Made by a program: the position numbers and the translations under genes. Shown here in pieces: positions 1 to 8,177 of a DNA stretch of 64,000 nucleotides. Origin of the DNA: Acidobacteriota bacterium (GTDB lineage Bacteria; Actinomycetota; Acidimicrobiia; Spongiisociales; UBA5794); assembly GCA_022562055.1 (NCBI GenBank), contig JADFQA010000006.1, positions 1-64,000 of the forward strand. Reading direction: 5' to 3'. The first letter of the stretch is position 1. Each line of letters opens with the position of its first letter. A model generated the notes under the pieces. The model was not told the DNA's origin, ran no database searches, and worked only from the letters and a program-made list of their open reading frames with translations.

Positions 1-117
1 GCATGCGATCTCTACCTGGCGGTGTGGAACCGGGGTGATGATTCGAATGTGACCATCACCGGCGACCATGAACTATTCGAAACGTGGCACCGCAATCACC
101 GAATCCGCTGGTCGTAG
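1..117 (+). CDS. C-terminal end of a mycothiol-dependent maleylpyruvate isomerase-like protein (partial)
   Basis: An open frame enters from the left edge and stops with TAG at 115-117, giving the last 38 residues of a protein. The tail reads ACDLYLAVWNRGDD, then VTITGDHELFETW. This resembles the C-terminal domain of the actinobacterial mycothiol-dependent maleylpyruvate isomerase/DinB-like family, where a 'DLLLALWGR' helix is followed by a 'V-x-V-x-GD' strand. The family recognition rests on this short tail only. The start and catalytic domain lie outside the window. Confidence 0.5.
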   Translation, partial: ACDLYLAVWNRGDDSNVTITGDHELFETWHRNHRIRWS

Positions 118-189
118 GCGACCAGCAGCCACCCACAACAAGTATCAATCAGGCACATATGCGCACCGTATCATGCCTCCCAGCCGGTT

Positions 190-654
190 ATGCGCCACGA
201 TCCGCGGCTATCTGAGTTCTTTCCCAAGTGCGATGCCACCGACTACGAAATTGCGACCTCGGGAACCGCACTCAAACTCCGACATCTATGGGAGCAACTT
301 GATTCCCTAAGAGCTGTCCTGGAAGCACAGGCTGCCCTCCCTCTGCGTGAGGCGATCTTGCAGTACGTTGAAGCAGTCTCAGGCCAACTCGGCAAGCGTC
401 TGGGTGCCCTCCTCGCCCGAACCGGGCTGAGTGGCACGGATCCGGTAACGGGTGCCGAAGCGGGCAAGATGCTATGTGTGACGCAGCAACGGATCAGTCA
501 GATCGTGCGACAACTACATAGAAGAACGGATCTCGCCCGTCCACCGGCGGGGATATGGATGCCGCAAATCGCCGCCGCTGAGTCCGATGGCTGGCGCGTC
601 GAGTTCTCGGTTCGCGGCATTGAGGCAATCCGCTCGCTCTCTAGATCTCAGTGA
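190..654 (+). CDS. Hypothetical protein with a helix-turn-helix-like segment
   Basis: This 154-residue protein is not recognised. Residues about 86-110 (TGAEAGKMLCVTQQRISQIV) look like a helix-turn-helix with a recognition helix of the 'QQRISQIV' kind, as in small DNA-binding proteins that read a domain boundary and then a wing. The N-terminal half is helical and leucine/alanine-rich. The ATG at 190 is the first plausible start, but there is no strong ribosome-binding site. It points toward the oppositely transcribed gene at 670-978. A role in DNA binding is an inference from the motif alone. Confidence 0.45.
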   Translation: MRHDPRLSEFFPKCDATDYEIATSGTALKLRHLWEQLDSLRAVLEAQAALPLREAILQYVEAVSGQLGKRLGALLARTGLSGTDPVTGAEAGKMLCVTQQRISQIVRQLHRRTDLARPPAGIWMPQIAAAESDGWRVEFSVRGIEAIRSLSRSQ

Positions 655-669
655 TGGAGGACGCTACCT

Positions 670-978
670 CTATCCGACGCTGATCGATCCTTTGCGGATG
701 CGCGACGTGAGAGCCTTGTACCCATCGTCATTCAGCTCTAGAACGACTGGGCGGCTACGAAAGGTACCGATGTAGGCTGTCGCTTCGCCCTCGGTCCAGT
801 CCTCATCCATCAAGACGATGGCGTACTTCGTGGAGTACCAGGGAGGAGTTAGACCGCCGCCGCCCTCCGGTGGCATCGAGGACGCTTGCACGATCCACGG
901 CTGCGTGTTGAGCTCGATGTACGCCTGCGGGTCTCTCCGCACCTCGTGGTAGGACGTCATGATCCGGAGCTTCTTCAC
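670..978 (-). CDS. Hypothetical 102-residue protein
   Basis: The product is not recognised. It starts at a GTG (976-978) that overlaps the TGA of the upstream reading frame (975-977) in a GTGA arrangement, so it looks translationally coupled to the interrupted gene at 975-2194. It is soluble, has no signal peptide or membrane segment, and holds aromatic-rich stretches such as TQPWIVQASS and STKYAIVLMDEDW. It is probably the second gene of a two-gene unit. No function can be given. Confidence 0.45.
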   Translation of the reverse strand: MKKLRIMTSYHEVRRDPQAYIELNTQPWIVQASSMPPEGGGGLTPPWYSTKYAIVLMDEDWTEGEATAYIGTFRSRPVVLELNDDGYKALTSRIRKGSISVG

Positions 979-2194
979 GTGATGCTCTTGAACTCTCTCG
1001 CCACGAGCCCGAATCGCTCCATCACCGTGTCAGCCAGGATCTCAAAGGCACTGCCGGTAGCCGTGCATGCGACAACGCTGGTACCAAACACTCGCGACCC
1101 GACTCGGTTGCGGCTTGAAACGCTGAGCCTCTCACCGAGCCGGTGAGCCAAGCGATCGACAACGTTGACGCTGGGCTCATCGTTCTGGTCCGTTGAGGAG
1201 GGCGTCGATGAACTTCTTGGACCACTCTGGATCGTCGTAATCTGGCTTGCCGATCACGATTCTCTCGGTGCGAACGCGACTGTGCGGAACAGTTGATCGG
1301 CTGGGATTAGCCCCATGCACCGATTCAGTACCCAATCCACTATCGGCACTGCCGCGCCAGCTCCACTTCGAACGGACAGCGTCAGACCGATGCGGCACCT
1401 GGCCAGCCCAAAGCTTGAAGCTGTACCGCAATTCCCCAAGCCGGAATCGCATGGTCCAGAAGGGCGAACGGATCCGTCCGATCAAGCTGGCTACACGGTA
1501 CTTTGCCAACTCAGGATCGAAGAACTCCTTCACGCCGTCGAACGACGTGCGGGCTTTAGGAGCGTTGACGGCGGTCTCAGAGTCAAGGGCAATGGTCAGG
1601 AATGCCTCGGCGAATCGCCTACGGTCGGCGAACGACTTGAGAGGCCAATGTTGGCCGGAGACACGAGTCACAAAGTCGACGTACTCCCCGCATGGCACCG
1701 GATGGGATAAGAAGCGCTTTGAACACCCCCCGCACATCATCGTTTGTCACCGGTTCCTCTACTTCAATCGCTTCTGGCCAGGCGCACAGCGTGTCGCCAG
1801 AGCTCGCCCCATATGCCATTTCGTGCATGACGTATTTCCGCAGGGCGTCCGTGTCACCGCTCGCCATCTCGGCCATCACGACAGTGTCCTCATCGATGCT
1901 CGTCCTATCGAGCAACACGAAGACGACACCTGTTCCGAGATCCAGCAGCTGCAGTCCGATGCCAGGCCACTCTTCATATCCGAAATAGACAAGATATCGG
2001 CTGTGTTCTGGCAGGACACTGTCGAAGAGCTCATGAGCCAACGTGTCGGCCCAAATATCGTTTTCGGTGCGGTCGATAGCGATCTGATATACCAACTCCT
2101 CCAGCATCACGGGACTGTCGCTCCGTGACAACTGATGCTGAATCTCACGCGTGACGTGTTGGGCGAGGTCTTCGTGGTCAGACGAGGTAGGCAT
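975..2194 (-). pseudogene. Unrecognised gene broken by frameshifts
   Basis: Three consecutive minus-strand frames look like pieces of one protein of about 400 residues. The first runs from ATG 2194 to about 1690, the second from about 1690 to 1177, and the third from about 1200 to the stop at 975. The first switch fits one extra G in the GGGG run at 1686-1689: the first frame ends ...IPSGAMR and the second resumes EYVDFVTRVSG, both with normal high-GC third positions. The second switch lies near 1180-1200, where the second frame stops after FIDALLNGPER and the third continues NDEPSVNVVDRLAHRLGE. I do not recognise the family. The part at 1250-1400 is of doubtful frame, so more than two indels are possible. 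It may be two or three separate genes. Confidence 0.4.
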
Positions 2195-2616
2195 GTGTGG
2201 CGTTCAACGTATCACGAGACCGAAAGATGTGACACGGTTAGCCTTTTCTGCTTGGAATGGGGCGTGCGCTGTTTGAGGGGTTCCCGGTGTCCCGTCAGGC
2301 GAAAGTCGAAAGTCTCACGATTAGCACAGGTTGATCCCGGCGGTCTCGACGTGAGGAGCGGCATGCGCTGCGCAAGACGTGCTCGGACCAAGATAAACCC
2401 AGAATTGGCGTAGAAAGCCCTGGTCACAGACCCCCCTTCTGAGCTCGGGTCAGGAGGCGTCGAGCAACGGGTGCCCCACCCCCATTCAGTTGTCACCTCC
2501 AGGCTTCAGGGGGTCTCCCTGTTTGCGGAGTGTGAGACGCCGACCAGCCAAGCAATCTCATCGGGATCGCATGCGTAGGGCCGTCGCCTTTGGCAGCCGA
2601 ACACTCGACGGAGACG
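2195..2616. other. Intergenic region with no supported gene
   Basis: This 422-bp stretch lies between the 5' end of the frameshifted gene and the 3' end of the crotonase gene. No open frame here has convincing coding character. The only structure seen is a pair of inverted 8-mers, AGACCCCC at 2428-2435 and GGGGGTCT at 2509-2516, with about 73 bases between them; this could be chance in GC-rich DNA. No tRNA or integration site was found. Confidence 0.4.
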
Positions 2617-3513
2617 TCAGCTTTCGGTTTCGCTGGGACGGGAACCGTAGTCACCGAACGGTTCGTCACGCTCGCGGACAACTTGGCGCCAGCCAACCTT
2701 TTGGGCCCGTGCAACAAAGTCGAGGCCTTCTTGTGTGTGGCGGGCAACACCGTCAAACAACGTGCCAAGTAGACGTGATCGTTCGGGTCGATACATCTCG
2801 CGTGCAACGTCGTTGCACAACAGCTTGAGCATCTGGAGCTGGTTGAGCGGCAACAGCGCCATCCGTTGTGCAAGAGCCGTTGCTGTCTCCAGAAGTTGGC
2901 CCTCGGGCACGACCTCCAACACGAACCCGATGGCGGCAGCTTCTGTGCCTGTCATTTCGTCACCAGTGAGCAGGTAGCGCTTCGCACGCTCAAGTCCGAG
3001 GCGAGCTATCCACATCCAAGGCGCTTCCGGTGTGCCCCAAACTCGCGCAGGTGGGTAGCCGAACCGCGCCGAGTCGGCGGCGATAATCATGTCAGCGTTG
3101 AGGATCATGTCTGTCCCACCCGCAATGCACCAGCCCTGCACGGCAGCAATGGTGGGTTTCGACAACTCGAATAGTTTGGCCCAGGTGTCCGCATAGCGGC
3201 TGATCATGGCGAGGTCGGCAACCGAGTCCCACACCCGCCCTTCATCGGTTCCCTCGGATGCCTGCGCCACTGTCGACCAGTCGAGGCCAAATCCCGCGCA
3301 GAATGTGGGCCCTTCGGCGCGGATGAGAACGACACGTACGCTCGGGTCGGTGTCTGCGTCGTCGAGCGCGTCGGCAAACTCCTCACGAAACTGTGGTGTG
3401 ATCGTGTTGTACTCGTCAGCCCGACACAACACCAGCGACCGAACCGCCCCATCATCTTCGATCCGTACTGCCTGTCCCACGATGCCTCCCGAAGTTGAAA
3501 TGTCTTGTGACAC
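2617..3513 (-). CDS. Crotonase (enoyl-CoA hydratase/isomerase) superfamily protein
   Basis: This 298-residue protein has the crotonase fold, acting on an acyl-CoA thioester in the cytosol. The first oxyanion-hole segment is PTFCAGFGLDWS (residues 69-80). The second is VQGWCIAGGTDMILNADMII (125-144), followed by SARFGYPPARVWGTPEA. The two glutamates that catalyse hydration in true enoyl-CoA hydratases appear changed: the GGG-x-E-L position is Asp135 and the FGxPE position is Pro. A simple hydratase role is therefore doubtful; isomerase, hydrolase or another crotonase chemistry is more likely. It is a single gene, divergent from the phosphatase-fold gene at 3699, and lies near an acyl-CoA synthetase, which suggests acyl-CoA metabolism. 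Confidence 0.85.
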   Translation of the reverse strand: MSQDISTSGGIVGQAVRIEDDGAVRSLVLCRADEYNTITPQFREEFADALDDADTDPSVRVVLIRAEGPTFCAGFGLDWSTVAQASEGTDEGRVWDSVADLAMISRYADTWAKLFELSKPTIAAVQGWCIAGGTDMILNADMIIAADSARFGYPPARVWGTPEAPWMWIARLGLERAKRYLLTGDEMTGTEAAAIGFVLEVVPEGQLLETATALAQRMALLPLNQLQMLKLLCNDVAREMYRPERSRLLGTLFDGVARHTQEGLDFVARAQKVGWRQVVRERDEPFGDYGSRPSETES

Positions 3514-3698
3514 GACCTTGCCAGCCTGATGCGTTCCGACACTACCGGCCTCGGGGCCGTGAGCGCCAGAAGGTCAACTGGAGGATGCTGCGCACCCTCT
3601 GTCGCGGTCTCCAAGGACGTCTGGTTCCGACGGCCACTCGTGGTGTCAAGACCTCCATCGGGTGCGCTTGTCGGAGTTTCGACGACCGGTGGTTTCTT

Positions 3699-4436
3699 GT
3701 GCATCCGTTCACATTTCTTGCCTGTACCTACAACTTGTGGTCGACGTTTCGGTGGGAGGAACGGCGGCGGCCGCTGGAGCGGTTTCTTGAACTCCACCGC
3801 CCTGACATTTTGTGCGCTCAGGAGCTGTCACCCGGGGCGGCGACCCTCATCGGCGACACGATGTCTGCAATGAACCGAGTTGACGACCCGTTCTCGGGTT
3901 GGCTTAACGAGGGCAATATTTTTTGGAACACGGACTTGTTCGAGCTTGTCGACTACGGGGCCGTTGACATCGGGATGCTCGAAGAGAACCGACGTCTGTT
4001 TCACGTCAGGTTGCAGACAACTACCGGCGTGACGGTCGTGATCGCAACGGCGCACTTCAGTTGGTCCGGCAACGTTCGCGAGATCACCGAGGACGTCAAC
4101 ATCCGTATCGGCCAAGCCGAAAGGGCGGCCGTAGCTCTCGACAGTCTGGTCGGTCCCGACGAGCCGGTGTTGTTCATGGGGGATTTCAACGGCTACATCC
4201 ACCCGTTGCGTAAGCTACGCAACGCCGGTTTTGACGACTCGTTCATGTCCGTTGGACGCCAACCCAGTATGACTTTCCCGGCGTTCCCAATCGCGCGGCA
4301 GCCGCCGGAATTGCTCGACTGGATGATGCACCGCGGTCCGATCCGTCCGACGTTGACAAGCGTCATCGATTTCCACGTCGCGGGGTTTCCACCCTCAGAT
4401 CACAAACCCATCCTCACAACGTACCAACTCCAGTAG
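3699..4436 (+). CDS. Endonuclease/exonuclease/phosphatase-fold protein
   Basis: This 245-residue protein has the DNase I-like (EEP) fold. Motifs in order are the N-terminal strand TFLACTYNLW, the metal-binding Glu in DILCAQEL, TAHFSW, the catalytic MGDFNGY and the C-terminal PSDHKPI (Asp-His pair). It therefore probably cleaves a phosphoester in nucleic acid or a small substrate, using Mg2+. There is no signal peptide. The frame is open further upstream (an ATG at 3585), but family similarity begins only just after the GTG at 3699, so that start is preferred. The substrate cannot be read from the sequence. Confidence 0.75.
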   Translation: MHPFTFLACTYNLWSTFRWEERRRPLERFLELHRPDILCAQELSPGAATLIGDTMSAMNRVDDPFSGWLNEGNIFWNTDLFELVDYGAVDIGMLEENRRLFHVRLQTTTGVTVVIATAHFSWSGNVREITEDVNIRIGQAERAAVALDSLVGPDEPVLFMGDFNGYIHPLRKLRNAGFDDSFMSVGRQPSMTFPAFPIARQPPELLDWMMHRGPIRPTLTSVIDFHVAGFPPSDHKPILTTYQLQ

Positions 4437-4560
4437 GGAGATGGATCAGTCTCCGAACCACGCCGTCCTTTGAAATTCGACGAACAACGCGGGCTGGATT
4501 CGCCAGCGAGTAACCTGCGGCGCGAAATTGAGATCGGTGGAAGCTGTGGAGCCACGAGCG

Positions 4561-5788
4561 GTGAGCGAGCGTAGTTTGGTTGGGGCGGTTTCGCCGCTGT
4601 TTATTGGCCTTGCATTCTTGATGGTCGGCAACGGGTTGATCGGATCACTTCTTGGGATTCGCGCCGCGTCCGAGGGTTTCCCAACGTCTATCATCGGTGT
4701 CGTGATGGCGTTGTATTACGTCGGATTCCTCGTCGGTTCCTTGAAGATCCCCGGGTGGCTTGCAAGCGTCGGACACATCCGAGTGTTTTCTGGTCTCGCA
4801 TCTCTCGCCGCTGCAACCACCTTTCATACTTGATCGTCCTTGCTCCGATCTCGTGGGGAGTGCTGCGGTTCGTCGCCGGTCTGTGCATGTCTGGTTTGTA
4901 TGGACCGTAGAGAGCTGGCTCAACGACCGTGCCTCAAATGCCACTCGGGGCCGACTCCTATCCATATACATGCTGGTCGTCACGCTCGGGTTAGCAGCCG
5001 GACAGTTCTTGCTCGGTTCGGCAGATCCGAGCGGGACAAAGTTATTCTTGGTGGCCGGGATTTTGACGTCGTTGGGTGTCGTCCCGGTCGCTCTCATCAA
5101 GATCCCAACGCCTCGCCGGCCGATCCCAGTTGAGGTCTCGTTGGGGGCGCTCGTCAAGAAAGCTCCACTCGGAGTCGTTGCTGTGGCACTGTCGGGTGCG
5201 GCGGGCAGCTCCATCCTGGCGCTCGGCGCGGTCTTTGCAACAAACGTCGGGATGGCACCAGGCAAGGTCGGGTTGTTCATGGCGGCGTCGCTGGCCGGCG
5301 CAGTCGTGACTCAGTATCCACTGGGGTACCTCTCAGATCGGTTTCCCCGCAGAAGAGTCATACTGGTCGTTGCCGGGGGAGCGGTTGTGGCGGCGGTCTT
5401 TGCGATTCCCGTCGCGTCAGATAACGGAACGCTCTTTGTTCTCATGTCCCTCTATGGGGCCCTTGCATTCCCGATGTACTCCCTTGCGGTGTCGCACATA
5501 AACGACGTGATTCCCGAAGACCAGCTTGTTCAAACCGCCGCCGGCATCATCTTTGTGTTCGGAATCGGGTCGGTTGTCGGTCCGCTGACCGTCTCTGTCG
5601 CGATGACCGTGTTCGGTCCGGTCGGATACCTGTGGGGCCTTGCGGCGTTCTTCCTCCCGGTTACGGTGTATGCGCTTGTCCGGGTCGTCTTTCGGGATCG
5701 ACCGATTCAGCGCCGATTTATCAACCTGCCCCACCGATCGTCAACGGCCGCCGCGATGCTGGCCGATCGGTCACGCGAAAAACGCTAG
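4561..5788 (+). pseudogene. MFS transporter (YcaD-like) interrupted by two frameshifts
   Basis: The gene starts in one frame (SPLFIGLAFLMVGNGLIGSL...LASLAAATTF), which stops at 4831. A second frame carries the expected next part, LIVLAPISWGVLRFVAGLCM (4830-4889). A third resumes with TVESWLNDRASNATRGRL and runs to 5788. The three pieces join into a normal 12-helix transporter with the sugar/drug MFS features 'VESWLND' and GYLSDRFPRRR. The frame order fits two single-base losses near 4815-4830 and 4895-4905. GTG 4561 is chosen as start, with a GGAG sequence 9 bases upstream; GTG 4537 or 4546 and TTG 4528 are alternatives. As written the gene cannot make a full transporter. Confidence 0.75.
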
Positions 5789-5803
5789 CCCATTGCCCTG
5801 CCA

Positions 5804-7420
5804 TCAGGTCATGTTGCGTAGGTCTACCCGTCGGATCTTGCCCGAGATCGTCTTCGGCAGTTCGCTCATGTATGCAATCTCGCGAGGGTATTTGTACGGC
5901 GCGGTTATCGCCTTGACATGGTCCTGGATTTCCAACGTGAGTTCGTCCGAAGCTTCGTAACCGGGCGCCAACACGATGAACGCTTTCACGATGTTGCCGC
6001 GTAACTCGTCTGGTTTGCCGACCACGGCAGCTTCGGCCACCGCCGGATGTTCGATCAGCGCCGACTCCACCTCGAACGGACCGATCCGGTAGGCAGCCGA
6101 GAGGATCACGTCGTCGGCCCGGCCCACAAACCAGAGGTAGCCGTCCTCGTCGCGATACGCCCGGTCTCCCGTGTAGTACCAGCCGTGTCTGAACACGTCG
6201 TTCGTTTGCCCGTCGTCCTTCCAGTATCCGCGGAACAGCCCAACGGGCCACGGGTCGGTTTTGACCGCAATGTGACCCTCCTCCCCGTCGGCGCATACGG
6301 TGCCGTCGTCATCGACGATGTCGACTTCCATCCCGGGTGCGGGCAACCCCATCGAACCTGGTTTGACCGTGACGGTCGGATAGTTGGCGACAAGGCATAC
6401 CGTTTCTGTCTGCCCATACCCGTCGTACGCGACTGTGCCGGTGGCCGCCTCCCATGTGGCAATCACCTCAGGGTTCAGCGGTTCACCCGCACTCGTGCAA
6501 TGGCGCAGCGTCGACCAGTCATAGGCTGACAAGTCCATCTGGGCGAACGCCCGATACAGTGTCGGTGGAGCACAGAACGAAGTCACACCGAGTTCGCCGA
6601 TCAGGGTCATCATCCGGTCGAAGTCTGGCTTGCCGACGATATTCCACATGACGACCGTCGCGCCGATAATCCACTGTCCGAACAGCTTCCCCCACGCGGC
6701 CTTCGCCCACCCGGTGTCCGACACGGTCCAGTGGACATCGTCCGGGGTGAGATCGTGCCAGAACCGGGCCGTGATCTCGTGGCCGAGAGCGTAGGAACCG
6801 AGATGCTGAACCATCTTGGGATGGGCTGTTGTTCCCGATGTGAAGTAGAGCAGCAGAGGATCATCCGAGCGCGTGTGCTCAAACTCAGCCGGCTCGTCGG
6901 GCATTTCCGCAAGAGCTGTGCCAAAACTCGTCCAGCCTTCCATGTCGGCGCCGACCACAAACCGGGCTGTGATCGAGGGACATTGGTCCAGAACCCCCGA
7001 GAGGCGTTCCGCCCCGGCTTTGTCACAGATCGCGGCTGCGGCGTCTGTACGGTTTATGCGGTACACCTGGTCATTGGGCATAAGCTGGGTGGTCCCCGGC
7101 ATCGGGATGGCCCCAATCTGAAAACAACCAAGCATTGCGGCGTACCACTCAACAACGCGCGGGAGCTGGACAAAAACCCTGTCACCCTTACCAATGCCGC
7201 TGCGTTTCAGGAGATGTGCGGTCCGGTTTGCAAGGTCTGCCAAGTCGGCAAACGTGTAGCGGTTGATCGTGACACCGTCTGGTTCGACCCCGATAAGTGC
7301 AACCTTGTCAGGCGTTTCCGCAGCTCGTGCGCCTATCACGTCACCGGTGAAGTTGAAGAACTCAGGTATCTCGACCCTGAACTCCGCAAATGTTTTCTCG
7401 TAGTCGACCATGTTCGCCAC
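5804..7420 (-). CDS. Acyl-CoA synthetase (AMP-forming, medium-chain type)
   Basis: This 538-residue adenylate-forming enzyme activates a carboxylic acid to acyl-AMP and then acyl-CoA. The phosphate loop is TSGTTAHPK (194-202), the adenine motif is GYGQTET (334-340), the hinge region contains YYTGDRAYRDEDGYLWFVGR, and the catalytic lysine is in SGKIRR (526-531). Overall similarity is to the medium-chain (ACSM-like) group. The loop is unusual because the family consensus is TSGTTG-x-PK and here the Gly after TT is Ala. It converges on the broken MFS gene with only 15 bp between stops. With the crotonase at 2617 it suggests acyl-CoA catabolism; the substrate acid is unknown. Confidence 0.9.
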   Translation of the reverse strand: MANMVDYEKTFAEFRVEIPEFFNFTGDVIGARAAETPDKVALIGVEPDGVTINRYTFADLADLANRTAHLLKRSGIGKGDRVFVQLPRVVEWYAAMLGCFQIGAIPMPGTTQLMPNDQVYRINRTDAAAAICDKAGAERLSGVLDQCPSITARFVVGADMEGWTSFGTALAEMPDEPAEFEHTRSDDPLLLYFTSGTTAHPKMVQHLGSYALGHEITARFWHDLTPDDVHWTVSDTGWAKAAWGKLFGQWIIGATVVMWNIVGKPDFDRMMTLIGELGVTSFCAPPTLYRAFAQMDLSAYDWSTLRHCTSAGEPLNPEVIATWEAATGTVAYDGYGQTETVCLVANYPTVTVKPGSMGLPAPGMEVDIVDDDGTVCADGEEGHIAVKTDPWPVGLFRGYWKDDGQTNDVFRHGWYYTGDRAYRDEDGYLWFVGRADDVILSAAYRIGPFEVESALIEHPAVAEAAVVGKPDELRGNIVKAFIVLAPGYEASDELTLEIQDHVKAITAPYKYPREIAYMSELPKTISGKIRRVDLRNMT

Positions 7421-7605
7421 GCCACCACCTCCTCCCGCGAGCGTAGTCCGTGAGTGGATTGTCGATCCAACCGGACCAAGCCCAAGGATGTCGTCTTCGC
7501 AATAGACCGGTCGTAAACCTGCCGTGTGGGGTTGGTCACTCGGCTAGAAACGCTGTTCTATGCACGCGAAGGCGGCGACAAATATCGCCGTGTATCGTGC
7601 AACGC

Positions 7606-7800
7606 ATGCGCACCGCTAGCGTTCGGATAGACACCGCCACCCACCAGGAACTGAAGCAGCTCGCAATCGCACTCGGAGCCACGTTGGGTGAGACGATCGC
7701 GCTTGCAGTACGCCGTCTTCGCCAGGACCGCATCGGCGAGGAGTTAGCCGCTGCGCTCACATCCGATGACGTCAGGTGGCTCGATACGGACCTCGGTTGA
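7606..7800 (+). CDS. MazE/VapB-type antitoxin
   Basis: This 64-residue protein starts at ATG 7606. The N-terminus (MRTASVRIDTATHQELKQLA) is a ribbon-helix-helix-like DNA-binding segment, followed by ETIALAVRRLRQD. The acidic tail SDDVRWLDTDLG is typical of antitoxins that clamp their toxin. Its end overlaps the toxin frame at 7766 by 35 bp, as expected for a toxin-antitoxin operon. The pair probably represses its own promoter, by analogy with the family. Confidence 0.75.
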   Translation: MRTASVRIDTATHQELKQLAIALGATLGETIALAVRRLRQDRIGEELAAALTSDDVRWLDTDLG

Positions 7801-8127
7801 CGTAGCGTACCTGAGCAACGGTCAGCCATCGGGGAGAGAAGCCGATCTTTTTCACCCTGTGGTCGTTGTCACCGCGCAGCGGATTCTGGACGCCCGGCCG
7901 AGGATCGCACGGGTTGTACCGTTAACGACCACGATTCGCGGGATCGGATCGGAAGTTCTGATCGAACCGGACAGCGCCAATGGCTTGAGGCTCCCCTCGG
8001 CTGCGCAATGCCACCACGTGCGCGCTGTATCAATCACCCGGGTGGAACGAGTCCAAGGCAACGTAGGTCCGGTCGCACTCACCAGATCCGCGACGTCATC
8101 GGCCTCATCCTCGACATACCGACGTAG
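7766..8127 (+). pseudogene. MazF/PemK-family toxin with a C-terminal frameshift
   Basis: The frame opens with VDVAYLSNGQPSGREADLFH, then PVVVVTAQRILD, VVPLTTTIRG and VLIEPDSANGL, which match the barrel core of MazF-type mRNA interferases. The protein then reaches VQGNVGPVALT. The expected ending HQIRDVIGLILDIPT with a stop at 8125-8127 is present but in a different frame, which fits loss of one base near 8072-8083. Left unshifted, the frame runs on to 8245 and reads as non-protein sequence under the SIR2 gene end. The toxin may therefore be inactive or altered at its C-terminal helix. ATG 7766 is the only upstream start that fits the operon overlap. Confidence 0.65.
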
Positions 8128-8177
8128 CCGTCGTCCGCTACCACTTCGTGTACAGCTGCCGGAGCTGATGAACTTGG

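Noticed and set aside
1247-2128. A 293-codon plus-strand frame across the frameshifted gene
   Set aside because: The minus strand gives more protein-like segments with good third-position GC and coupled ends; the plus-strand product is rich in Arg, Cys and Pro with no motif. The call stays uncertain because the minus-strand gene is broken.
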